Assembly (NCBI GenBank): GCA_003667245.1
Contig: RCNN01000093.1
Span: forward strand, 20,881 to 84,880
Direction: 5' to 3'
Length of the DNA stretch: 64,000 nucleotides
Source of the DNA: Heterostelium multicystogenum
Lineage: Eukaryota > Evosea > Eumycetozoa > Acytosteliales > Acytosteliaceae
Part shown: one piece after another, positions 47,231 through 57,784 of the stretch
Position numbering within the stretch: position 1 is the first letter of the stretch
Layout: the number at the start of each line of letters is the position of its first letter
Notes under the pieces: generated by a model
What the model saw: the letters and a program-made list of their open reading frames with translations, nothing else
The model's database searches: none
Told to the model about the DNA's origin: nothing
Translations under genes and position numbers: made by a program

Positions 47231-49561
47231 TGATTATTATGACTATTTCTACTACTATATATTATTTACTATACTATTATTATCGTTGTTGTTTGGAACT
47301 AGAAACAACAACTGACTTTGATCTGAAAAAATGGGTAATTTGATAATGATATCGGACTGACTGGATTTGTTATCGATGTAATTATTATTGCTGCAAATCA
47401 AACTAAATAACACACAAATCAATCAACAACAACAACTTTGCTATTTAAATATCAAATAACCAAAAATAAAACAAAATGGAATTGTAATCCGATTGGGTGA
47501 CCTGAATATCTGGAAATTCCAAAAATTAGCAAAAAATGTGATCGTTTTTGGGCGGAGTGTGGCACAGAAGAATTCTTTTTCTATTTTTTGGATAAAAATT
47601 TGATTTTGAAAAGATGGTGTGATGTATTTGGTGATCTTTGACAATTAGGATTTTTGTGAAAATGCGAGCTTTAATTACAGTATAATATTCACTCGAGTGA
47701 AGAAATATACTCAGAATAATCTATCTATAAAAACACTGAATCTCCAAATTCTCCCAAAGAATGGAAGAGTTTCTCAGTTATTTCGTAAACTATAACTACT
47801 ATAATATAAATTACTGCTAATACTACTACCTGGTTATACTGCTTGATCTACTACTATTGTTAATTATTAGACTATATTATTATACTTGTATGACCTCTAT
47901 TTATTGTTGTTTCAAAGTTGAGTTATTTGTTGTAGTAGAGGATATATTGGGTGATGGTGGATGGTGAATTTATATAATATTTAAACTATATTATATAAAT
48001 CTAAACTTTTGTCAATACTAATTGTTATCATTACTAAACTGTAATATAATTAAAATGATTTGATTGATTAATCGAGTGAGTGACTGATTGATTGATTGAT
48101 TGATTGATTGCTAATTGATTTACTGATTAATTAAATTTGTAAAGGAGTTGGATTGGATTGGTGTGTTTGTGATGTTTTGAGCAAAAGAAATGATCTTATA
48201 TTGGATGGCCAATTGTTTGTTTCAATCGTCTGCAGCTGCTATTGTTGTTGTTATTGCTGCCTATATAATACTATTTCTGCTGATGCTAATGTATTACTGC
48301 TTATGCTTCTGATTCTGCAATATTTGATGGGTGGTGAAAAGTGTAATAGGGTGGTAGCTGAGCTGTGGGTGATATTGTGAATTTGGTTTTGAATACTCCT
48401 GTCAAATGAGTAAGCTGATTGCACTAATAATAACAATAACTGTAATAATAATAATAATAATAATATATATGGCAATTCTATAACTTGAATTGGATTGGAT
48501 GGGAAGGGGATAGTCTTGACTTTCTCTGCTAATCTAATCTCAAAACAAAAATAAAATTGATGTTTTGGTTTGTTTTCTTTTTGTTGTTTTTTGCAAAAAT
48601 TGAATTGGATTGGTCAATTCTTTTTTGAAGATATAAAAGGGAGTTGTCTAAATATTATTTGATGGGGATTGGGTGAGTTGAGATGTGGTGTTGCTTCTGC
48701 TGCTAGTGTTGCTTTTGTTGCTTTTGTTAATCTGTTGGCCACTATCTGTATATATTTATCTTTTTCTAATATAAACTGAGATTAAACTAAGTCCTGAAGC
48801 ACAGTTGGCTGTCTGGCTCTGATCTTTTACTGTGTCGTTTTTAAAGTCTTTCTCTTCTTTTTGACTATTTTGAATAATAATAATAATGTAAATATCAAAA
48901 CTGACTCTGTGTATTCAAGAGACTCTTTTTAGTTTATTTTATTTTATTTTATTTTGTGATCAGTTTTTTAATCATATCATAGTCTTTTGGATCAAAAGCT
49001 AACTTTGAAATCAAAAATTAAAATTAAATTTTGGTTGTTTTTTTTGTTTTTCATGATAAATTAAAAAAATCGTGTTGTTGTTGAACAATCGACTAATAAA
49101 GATTCAGAATCAGTGGAGACACCCACAAATTTGGAGGTGTTTTATTTTTCTCACGGCACGATAAAATAGAAAAATCAAAAAAGTTAAATCAAAGATTGGC
49201 AGAAGATATTTTCATTTTCTTTGATTAATAGTTTGCAGATGGAAGATTATAACCACTATGTTGATGACAATTATGATGACTGTGGTGAACATTGAGTATT
49301 GTTGTTGTTGTTGTTGTTTTTAGAGCACTCCTCACAAGTGCTGAGTTCTGGTGTTGTGTATGTGTGTTTTGTTTCGAAAAATAGCTATACTGGTGCGTGT
49401 TGGATTTGGCGATGTATGTCAAGTACTGATTTCGACAATTTGAATCAGATGTACAAGTGCTTCTATAATGATGAAACAGCATGGCGAAACATCGCAGGCA
49501 AAGCTAGAAACACAAAAGCAAAGCTAATTGTACACACTGATGCAAGCAGGAAGCTCCATTA
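47231..49561. other. 2.3-kb AT-rich intergenic region
   Basis: No convincing gene. It contains a (GATT)n run near 48085-48110, TTG/TTC-rich tracts near 48240-48260 and 49290-49320, and T runs. Short frames such as 48153-48380 and 49299-49802 are low-complexity or antisense to the ataxin-10 gene. It separates two minus-strand genes, so it should hold the kinase promoter on its left. Confidence 0.45.
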
Positions 49562-51896
49562 TTACAATTCATCATCGCTGTCAATCTGTGGCTTCGTGGT
49601 GGAGAACTTGAGAGCACCGCCCTCAGCTACATCTATTTTGATGCCAAGTCTATCAAGTTCAGCACTGTTGGCAACACCTTGCATTCTCAGTTGTTCAATG
49701 ACCTCCTGGTTCTCCCGATTCTCCTCACAGAGATTTCTAATGGCAAACACAGACCACTCCTTAATATCTGCATTTGGAATGTTGAATGATATTTCAAGTT
49801 AGTTTGAAAGTCAAAGCAAACTTTACATTATTATATGAATGTTGGTTTATCTAAAGGTTACAGCAAGAAATATCTAGTGCGGCACATGTTTTACTACTGA
49901 GCCGACACTTGCGAGTCACCAAACAGCCTCCTTTGAGTCAAAAACTTTTCAGGAAAGTTGGATATACAAGAATAGGAGATGGTGGTGATCTTAAGATATT
50001 TTCAAAAAATCCAAGTTTCCAGTTAAACAATAGAAAAGAAAGAAGAAAAGAGCAAGAAGCAATGAGAAATTAAACTTACATAGGTTATTTGGGTCAATTT
50101 TACAATGATTGAGAATGAGTTGGATTCCACTGAGTTCACGAATCTTTAATAATAATCATAATATGGTAATTAATTGGTTGGTATTGTTTGGTTAGTTTAT
50201 AAGTTGATTGATTTTTAGTTTTAGTTGAAACGAAACTTACCTCATCTTGATTTCTCTTGTTTCGGTATGCAAGGTTACCAAGAATCCTGATGATTTCAAC
50301 TTTGAAGCCTTTGTCTTTCGATTTGGCTTCGGCGGGATCGGCTGTCTGAGCTTTGAGGCTGTGGTCTATTTCAGGGTTGCTATGAAGTGTGCCAATACAG
50401 ATGGCAATGAGTCCCTTCTTTCTGAGAAGAGTGTTCAAGTCCTCTTGATGGAGTGAAGCTAGTTTTGGTAAAATCGACAGCATTTCATCACTGTAACAAG
50501 TCACATTTGCAAATATCTTAAAGATAAAGTAGATGGCATCAAAGTCGTGTTGATTCAATCTGGTCAGTGTTGAGGTGGACTCTGATTTACGCTTGAAGTC
50601 GATATTGTAAAGAATAGAGAGTTCTGAGAGCAGGAATAGGCAACATTGTACGCTGATAACAGCATCTTGGTCCGGTATGAAGTCCTTCAAATTCTTTTGC
50701 TTATTGACCATGGCATCCAATAAATTTAAAAGAATGATTTGATACTTGTTTGATCTAAAGTATTAGATCAATGATCTTCAAGTTAGTTTCTTCATCCCAT
50801 CGTATTGCTTTTTCAAATCTTAACTACTACTAACCTTCCGGCCAAATGGTCTTGCTCTTCCTCTTCGTCACGCTCATTGCTTCCAATTGGGTTGTCATCT
50901 TCATTTTCTTTGCTGTTGCTAGATACTTGACCTTGGAATATGGGATGGTCACGAATATCCTTGATCTTTGGAGTGGTAATTGCAAAGTTTTCGTCACCAA
51001 ACAACTTGTAGAGGTCCGAGAATTTCTCAGCTTGATAAAGGCATTTGAATATGAGGTAGCTCCAGTGGAATAGTTGATCGTGCTCCTCAGTATCTTCGTC
51101 GAATCCCTCTATAGTGCAAAGTATTTTCTCCAGAATTGACTTGCCACTTTCCGATGCCAATTGGTCAACCCTTTCAGTTGAGTTGAATATCAAGTTATAG
51201 ATCAACATGTGTATCAATTGCAATCTATTTGGGTTACTCTTGCTGCTGTCCATGAGAGTTCTTCATGTTATCATTAGTGAAAGTGTATTAAAGTTAGTCG
51301 AGTGAACTTGGCATAGTATTTGTTGATTACAACATACTCAAATGTATTGCAATTGTTGTTGTTGTTGCTGTTAGCATACATATGCCTCCATAGAGTTGTT
51401 TGTGTGATTGGATTGGAGGCAATTGCATTGATCAAGAGCTGCATGACAGCAATGAATAAAGAGTCACTTTGATTGCTGTCGCCAGAAGTTGTCTGCAGTT
51501 GCTTAAGCAGCCATTGCGCAGATGCGTCTGTAAGAATACGTTCTTGATTCAATGGTAAGTGTGCACATAGATTTCTGAGCAATCTAAGCGATAGCAGTTT
51601 TTGCTTATCAGATACACTGTTATTGGTTGCTTCAATCAAGCTTTTAATAATAACATCGATAAGGTTTGTTTCATTTCCTATATACTCTCTATTGATGATA
51701 ACAATCATATTATTAGATTCGATATACTCAGGTGCAATGCAGAGTTTAGCTAGTTTGCTTACCTTGAAGACAATTCCTTGGTTAATAAAAGTAGTTCAGT
51801 TAGATTTGATATGATTAGTTCTCCATTGATGTTGGTGCTGTTGTTGTTGTTCAATTGATTCAATAATGATGATGTTAAATCTTGAAGTTTACTCAT
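49562..51896 (-). CDS. atxn10: Ataxin-10 homologue, armadillo-like scaffold, multi-exon
   Basis: The C-terminus carries the ataxin-10 signature: VEIIRILGNLAYRNKRNQDE, then IRELSGIQLILNHCKIDPNN and FAIRNLCEENRENQEVIEQL. In dictyostelids and animals ataxin-10 is an armadillo-like cytosolic protein linked to cytokinesis. ATG at 51896 (MSKLQDLTSSLLNQLNNNN). Introns that restore the frame are 51762-51689, 50834-50755, 50240-50144 and 50079-49768; a further intron or shift near 51270 joins KYYAKFTRL to the MDSSKSNPNRLQ part. The tail ends DSDDEL with TAA at 49562. The central part is helical and Asn/Glu-rich (about 50820-50920), as in the family. Apart from the 51270 junction no lesion is needed, unlike many neighbours. 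Confidence 0.88.
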
Positions 51897-52132
51897 TGAC
51901 ATAAAGATACGATATAATCATAAACAAATAAAGTTAAAAATAACCTACAATATCATATGCAACTGAATGCACACTTAAAAGTAGACATAGTTTGCATGCG
52001 GAAATTTTCAAGAAAAGTGTGGTGAGAGGGAATTGATTGGTTTTGCAGGTTAGAGATCTCTATCTTTTGCAAAAGACCACTGTGATGATAATGATCAAAA
52101 CCTCCTGGATATATATATTATTATAAGATAAG
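51897..52132. promoter_or_regulatory. Divergent promoter between ataxin-10 and FNIP gene
   Basis: About 235 bp AT-rich spacer between genes transcribed away from each other. No specific site recognised. Confidence 0.35.
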
Positions 52133-53690
52133 ATGTTAGAGATAAATAGAGTTCCTCAGCTGCCTATACCACTTCCAATACACATCATTAGAATCATACT
52201 TTCCGAACTTGATGATATCGATATCTTGTGTTTTCTGCTCTCCAACAAGGACATTCTGTACGCACATAGAAATATATTGCTTTCACCTAAATACCACTTA
52301 AAGTTACCCAATGATTCAACGCTTCCCACTTCAGCAACATCTGATGCACACAAAGGCTCAGCTGAAGAACATTTCACATACAAATTCAAATACCAAGTGC
52401 CATTGGAAGCCGGCCATATTCCACCATCAGTCACCCATCTAAAGTTTTTTGATAGTTTTGGTGAGCATATCAACTTGGAGTATATTCCGCCATCGGTTAC
52501 TCATCTGACTTTCGACGATTTGGTTTACTCAACCGATTCGGCCAGGTGATATTAAAAAATTCTGTCACCCATTTGACTTTGGCGAAAGATTCAACCAACC
52601 ACTTCAGCCAGGCTCAATTCCTGGCTCAGTCATCAACTTGACATTTGGAATTCGATTCAACCAGCCACTTAATCTAGGTGATATTCCTTCGAGCGTCACT
52701 CATTTGACATTTGGCTATTGCTACAAACAGCCCCTAAAAGCAGGATCAATCCCGGCATCGGTGACTCACTTGACGTTTGGTTGTCAATTTGATGTTCCTC
52801 TTAAAGCAGGAGACATTCCATCTTCGGTGACACATCTAGAGTTTGGCCTTAATTTTAAACAAGAGCTTAAAGTAGGTGATATTCCCAGCTCAGTCACTCA
52901 TTTGACTTTTAAAAACGATTCCAATCAAAAATTTATCCCAGGTGCAATTCCATCGTCGGTTACCGAGCTGATTCTTGGACCCTCTTTTAATCAGCAGCTC
53001 GAACCAGGCTCCATACCGTTGGGAGTGAGACATTTGACTTTTGGCTATCGATTTAATCAACCACTTAAAGAGGGTGATATTCCTCCAAGTGTCACTCATT
53101 TGACATTTGGAAATGATTTCAATCAGGCTCTTAAAGCAGGCGATATTCCCTCGAGTGCTACTCATATAGCGTTTGGCTATGCTTTCCAACAAAAGCTTAA
53201 AGTAGGTGATATCCCGCCTAACGCAAGTAGTCTGAGTTTTGGTACTTTGTATAATCAATCGTTTGAAGCAGGCGTAATACCACCATCGGTCAAACATATT
53301 GCCCTAGGACGTTCATTCACTCAATCTATCACTCACTTATCAATGAAATCGATTCAATTACCAAGATACCATGCTGTCGAACCCAATCTGTGGCATTCCG
53401 CATTATGGGAATCAGCAGAGCATCATCCATCTCTGCAAGAAGTAGTATTCACCAATATGATTAGCAAAGACGCTATTTTTAAGTTTATCCTTAATTTCGA
53501 TAATATCCCTATGATATTTAATATTGTCCCAACTATAAGTTTTATGGTTGATCAGTCTGAATTATCAATTTCATCTCGTATGATTGGAGATACAATTGTT
53601 CTTCTCCCGAGCAAAGATTTCAGATCACAGCTTCGTTGGGCTGTTATTGACCTTGATCCAGAAGATAGCCTTGAGAGTTCTTGGTTTTAA
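52133..53690 (+). CDS. FNIP-repeat protein with F-box-like head, frameshifts in one repeat pair
   Basis: ATG 52133 opens IRIILSELDDIDILCFLLSN, the same F-box-like head as the minus-strand FNIP genes at 3161 and 5246. About fourteen FNIP repeats follow (for example FNQPLKEGDIPPSVTHLTFG), then the family C-terminal domain (SLQEVVFTNMISKDAI ... SQLRWAVIDLDPEDS) and TAA at 53688. Between 52525 and 52610 the frame changes three times (two bases lost, one gained, one lost), yet reading through gives two normal repeats (QPIRPGDI..NSVTHLTF, GERFNQPLQPGSIPGSV). An intron spanning the stretch would delete half a repeat and lacks a good donor, so indels are preferred. Like other family members it may be an SCF adaptor with a solenoid; this is inference from the F-box-like head. 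Confidence 0.8.
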
Positions 53691-53827
53691 ATCTGTAATA
53701 ATAAATAAACTACATTAGTTACAACTATCCATATGTAAATTAATAGTTAAAGATTCATTTGCGAAAGCATTTATTATAAAGCTTTGTTTTCGTATCTATC
53801 GCTCAGTGCGTTGGGTTGGTTTGTAGT

Positions 53828-55546
53828 TCATGTTACAATTGCATCGGGAATCGGATCGTATTCATCTCGATTGTAGGTATTGATAATCTGTATTGTAGTC
53901 TTTGAGCCTTTGAGGTACATCTTAATAATCATCACAACTATTAATACTAGAAATGATACCATTATAATGATGGACATTGCCAGAATGCCTATGGTTGATT
54001 TTTTCTCGGAATGGTGTTTGCTTGGTGGCGGTTTGGGAGTTTCACATTTAGTTTGCTGGCCCAACAAGATGCAATTTTCCGATATACAGGTTACAAGCAT
54101 TGAGTAGTGGTCGACCAGCGTGTTGTTGCTGCTATAGAGTTTGCTACGGTAACAATAGATTTGGGCATTGCCATTGTTTGAAAATGTTGAGTGCATAACA
54201 TAGGAGTTGTGTGCGGAGAATAGATAGATTGAATAGCCATCTCCAAAAATGGCTGGAGGAGTGTTGGAAAAATTGGTCCCATATATCTCGAGCTTCCAAA
54301 GTTGATTGGCATATATATTGCTTCCGAGTGAGCCTGTATTGTTGCTAAAGACTGAGTTGATTACTTTCAAACCGCCATAGTTTGAATAGACTCCAACTCC
54401 AAAAGTACCAGTGTTGCTGGTGAACGTTGAATTGTGGATTTCCGTGACATACAGATGGTACGGTAGATAGTCCAGATATATCTGAGAGAAGTTTGTATTT
54501 GACTTGAATAGATTGTTGCTCAGGAATGCATATGAATGATAAATGAAGATGACACTAGTGTCATCCGTTGGTTTGGTAGCTGTATTGTTTTCAAAAACGC
54601 ATCCACTCAACAGTATAACAATATCTATTTGAGTTGTGAAAGCTCTGATCATGGATCCTTGTGTTATAGTATTTCCAATGAATTTGGAATGAGTGATGTT
54701 CACCTCTAAATAGCCTACATCTAAAATATAGCTAGTCGCACTGTTTTGTTCAAATACGCAATTATGGATGTGTGCATTCGCACCCTTTGAATAGATGACC
54801 GAATTGGAATGGCCCTTGTTGCCTTGGAACCAACAATCGATAAGGATAAGTTGGGCCGGATTCATATTAAAATAAGTGAATTGAGAAATTACTCCGCCAC
54901 TGTAAGGCCCATCGGCAGCACTATTATTGATAAATGAGCAGTTACTTGCTTTCAGTACGATGGTTGAAGCGTTTACTTTCATCGCTACAACCGATGCGCT
55001 GTTTATCTTGCTTGTATATCCATTTTTAATAACTAGGTTGTTTAGAATGACTTTTGTCACGACGTCTTTATACAGTACTATATTTATGTTGTAAGGTTCG
55101 ACAACATTGATAAATTGGTTTCCGCCAAGATCGATGACAGCGAGTGCGCTGCTCGAATTCGACTCGATCGTCAGATTGGCATTGAAAATCTCAAGATTGC
55201 TGTTGCCAGAAGCGTTGTACGTGCCATGCGCCATCACAATTCTAAAGTCATGTATCAGCTCGAGGTAATGGAATCGATTATAAACATAAAATGCTCTTTC
55301 CAGTGATGGACATGCCTCTTCTTTTAGGAATGTCTGACCACAATAGCCTGATTGGTTATTTGAATGATAGTCAACATATAAAGTTAACTTTGTGGTACTA
55401 TTATTATCAATAATATCTATCTGTACATCATCTATATCTATATCTATATCACATTTTACTAAATTATTATTATTTATGCATAATAATATTATTATTATTA
55501 AACAAAAAAAGTCTCTATAGTTTTTTAAATCAAATATAAATAACAT
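53828..55546 (-). CDS. Type I membrane protein with parallel beta-helix ectodomain
   Basis: A frame of about 572 residues with no interruption. The first real ATG is at 55546 (the open frame extends upstream but lacks ATG). Sequence shows an N-terminal hydrophobic signal segment (FFCLIIIILLCI), then a long Asn-rich ectodomain made of short repeated turns such as NCSFINNSA, NCVFEQNSA, GCVFENNTA, NSTFTSNTG, NSVFSNNTG, typical of pectin-lyase-like right-handed beta helices, with many N-glycosylation sequons. A single C-terminal membrane helix (GILAMSIIIMVSFLVLIVVM) is followed by a short basic and acidic tail ending PDAIVT. Dictyostelids have many such surface proteins, often with adhesion or recognition roles; the ligand is unknown. 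Stop TGA. Confidence 0.8.
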   Translation of the reverse strand: MLFIFDLKNYRDFFCLIIIILLCINNNNLVKCDIDIDIDDVQIDIIDNNSTTKLTLYVDYHSNNQSGYCGQTFLKEEACPSLERAFYVYNRFHYLELIHDFRIVMAHGTYNASGNSNLEIFNANLTIESNSSSALAVIDLGGNQFINVVEPYNINIVLYKDVVTKVILNNLVIKNGYTSKINSASVVAMKVNASTIVLKASNCSFINNSAADGPYSGGVISQFTYFNMNPAQLILIDCWFQGNKGHSNSVIYSKGANAHIHNCVFEQNSATSYILDVGYLEVNITHSKFIGNTITQGSMIRAFTTQIDIVILLSGCVFENNTATKPTDDTSVIFIYHSYAFLSNNLFKSNTNFSQIYLDYLPYHLYVTEIHNSTFTSNTGTFGVGVYSNYGGLKVINSVFSNNTGSLGSNIYANQLWKLEIYGTNFSNTPPAIFGDGYSIYLFSAHNSYVMHSTFSNNGNAQIYCYRSKLYSSNNTLVDHYSMLVTCISENCILLGQQTKCETPKPPPSKHHSEKKSTIGILAMSIIIMVSFLVLIVVMIIKMYLKGSKTTIQIINTYNRDEYDPIPDAIVT

Positions 55547-56197
55547 AGATAATAATACATATATATCTATATACAATACAACCACTGAGTCCTTTTGATT
55601 CTATAACGAACATGCATGATTGGCTGTGTGTTGCGCAGAGCAAATAATCATCACATGGTGTTTGATAGACACATCATTTAAAATCTCATGTATTTTTTAT
55701 AAAATCAAGATATTTTTTTAGAAAACCAGGTGAAATAAATTTATATTTTTCCGTGCTTGTTTGATTTAAATCAGGATACTGTTTTATTATTACTTCTAAT
55801 TGAGGTAACTCTTCGAAAATCAACTCTTCTTGATTACATGTACAAGAAATCAGGAAATATTGAGCACAGGTAGAGTTACCTGATTGTATGTTATTGATAA
55901 TATATCGTCAATAACATTAAGTTTGGAATTTAAAATTAACAAATTAGAGTTTTTGCAACTCTAATAATTAAGTTAATGTTAAAAGTTAATATCAAGATCT
56001 TTTGTCAACATTTTAATTTTTTTTGATGAAATCAATCCTGCTATCCAGAGATAAAAATAGAAAAGTCGACTTTTACAAGAAATTATAAATGAAAATGTTA
56101 TGTGTACGTAAAGAAAGATCAACAACATATAAGAATCACCATGATGGTATTTTATACAATGATTTATATATAAGATTGTAGTAAATAATTATATAAA
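55547..56197. promoter_or_regulatory. Upstream region of armadillo gene, start of tandem duplication
   Basis: AT-rich; from about 55710 onward it is repeated upstream of the second armadillo copy. Contains the short inverted repeat described separately and TTTGATTTAAATCA tracts shared by both copies. Confidence 0.5.
55803..55881. repeat. Inverted repeat AGGTAACTCT..AGAGTTACCT upstream of armadillo gene, copy 1
   Basis: Perfect 10-bp inverted ends at 55803-55812 and 55872-55881 enclose about 60 bp. The same pair is kept at 60173-60182 and 60246-60255 in the second unit, although intervening bases differ. Confidence 0.7.
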
Positions 56198-57511
56198 ATG
56201 AATATTGAAATAGCTAACATTTTCAACAAATTATCTATTGTGGAAAGGACAGACAAATCTATACTTTTACAATTGCTCCAAAATCTTTATACTGACGATG
56301 TGGTTATAGTTGGACTGGCATTGTCTGATTTGAGGATAATTATCTCATCGGGAAAGACACCAATTTCAGATTTGGTGGATGCTGGATTCATACCAAGGTT
56401 GATGGATTTGCTGATGAGTCAGTTCACGAACATCCAATGTGATGCTTGTTTTGCTCTCAATGCTATCATGACTGTGCCCAAGAATGTCGATATCATCATA
56501 AAAAGAGGTGCACTTGAATGTTTCATGACATTGTTTAGGAACTCCACTGACCATCTTCTAAGAGTACAAGTCTTAAGGGCTCTTGGTTTGATCGCCAGAA
56601 TAAATACCTTAGCACGTTCCACTTTATTGAGAGCCAATATCATCCCTACGTTACTACAATACCTCTCCTCTGAGATACTAACTGATTCACTCAAGACTCA
56701 GATTATCTTGGTTTTTAATTCACTTTGCCAAGGAAAACCAAATAAAGAGTACATTGTTTCAATGATTCCGATTCTGGCCCAAGTAGTTCAAACCGAAGTC
56801 ACAAACATTGAGATGCTATCTCAGGCTTTGTGGGCAATGTCTGACATCACAAAAATGGTAGCTCTCGAATCAGTGATACTCCAATCTATAATTCCAAAGA
56901 TACTTCAAAATCTTTCATCACAGGACAAAACCTTGTTGGAACCTTCTCTAAAAATCCTGGGCAACCTGATCAGTGGAGAAGACTCGATCACCTCCCAAGT
57001 AGTTGCATTTAATCCTTTCCCGGTGCTTAAGGTATTGTTTTTTTCAACGGACCTTAGCATCCAGAGAGATGCTGTTTGGTGTATGAGCAACATCATAGCT
57101 AGCGGATGCGAAGTAATTGAGCAGGTGATCAAAGCGGATATCTTTCAATCGGTTGACATTCTAATGAATGATTCTACACATATGGATGTCATCAGAGAAA
57201 TTCTGTTTTGGATCAGTAATCTCTCAGAGATTGGAAGTGAAGATCAAATCTACTATGTGATGCAGCAACTGGATCTGTTTAGGGTCTTGGTTAATTTCTT
57301 TCAATTAAAACACTTGGCTAAGCATAAAAGAATACGATCCTTGGCACTTTCAAGTCTCGCAAATCTTTTCAAGAGTTGTCCAGAAAAAGCTAGTTTCTTC
57401 CGCAACAGATTCATCCAACTGGGAGGCGTAGCTATTATTAACTCTATAATTGAATCTAATCCATCATCTAGTGAAATGGACCACATACAAGATGTCCAAT
57501 CATTTTTATAA
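56198..57511 (+). CDS. Armadillo-repeat protein, importin-alpha-like without IBB domain
   Basis: An uninterrupted 437-residue frame from ATG 56198 to TAA. It consists of armadillo repeats resembling the importin-alpha core: LVDAGFIPRLMDLLMS, NIQCDACFALNAIM, IIPTLLQYLSS, LSQALWAMSDITK, SQDKTLLEPSLKILGNLISG, SIQRDAVWCMSNIIASG, ILFWISNLSEIGSEDQIYYV. The Trp positions in ALWAMSDI and AVWCMSNI recall the NLS-binding ladder (W..N), but the partner Asn is replaced by Ser/Asp in the first. There is no basic N-terminal importin-beta-binding segment, so it is unlikely to be a normal nuclear import adaptor. It is followed after about 270 bp by an ankyrin gene on the same strand, and both are duplicated together. 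Confidence 0.8.
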   Translation: MNIEIANIFNKLSIVERTDKSILLQLLQNLYTDDVVIVGLALSDLRIIISSGKTPISDLVDAGFIPRLMDLLMSQFTNIQCDACFALNAIMTVPKNVDIIIKRGALECFMTLFRNSTDHLLRVQVLRALGLIARINTLARSTLLRANIIPTLLQYLSSEILTDSLKTQIILVFNSLCQGKPNKEYIVSMIPILAQVVQTEVTNIEMLSQALWAMSDITKMVALESVILQSIIPKILQNLSSQDKTLLEPSLKILGNLISGEDSITSQVVAFNPFPVLKVLFFSTDLSIQRDAVWCMSNIIASGCEVIEQVIKADIFQSVDILMNDSTHMDVIREILFWISNLSEIGSEDQIYYVMQQLDLFRVLVNFFQLKHLAKHKRIRSLALSSLANLFKSCPEKASFFRNRFIQLGGVAIINSIIESNPSSSEMDHIQDVQSFL

Positions 57512-57784
57512 TAAATATTAATATCATTGTATAATTTGGAATAGGTTGTTGTTGTTATTATTACCATTCTGATCTCCACCTGACAGTCAAGGTACCTGCT
57601 CACTAATTTTCGTTTATTTAATTTTTTTAACATTTTTTCAGGATAACGAGACAGCCCTGCACAACCAAGAAAAAAAAAATGAAGATAACTTGGAAGGATG
57701 TTTCTCCACTCTTTATAAACTGTTGCAACAACAATCAAACACTTATTGATCAAATAAGATACATATATTTATATATATATATAG

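Noticed and set aside
48153..48380. 75-codon frame in the 2.3-kb spacer
   Set aside because: Cys/Leu-rich low-complexity translation of TTG/TGC repeats, no support.
49299..49802. 167-codon plus-strand frame
   Set aside because: Its right half is antisense to the conserved ataxin-10 C-terminus and its left half is low complexity.
52523..52611. Intron explaining the frame break in the FNIP gene at 52133
   Set aside because: It would start GTTTAC, a poor donor here, and splice out half a repeat; reading through with small indels gives two normal repeats.
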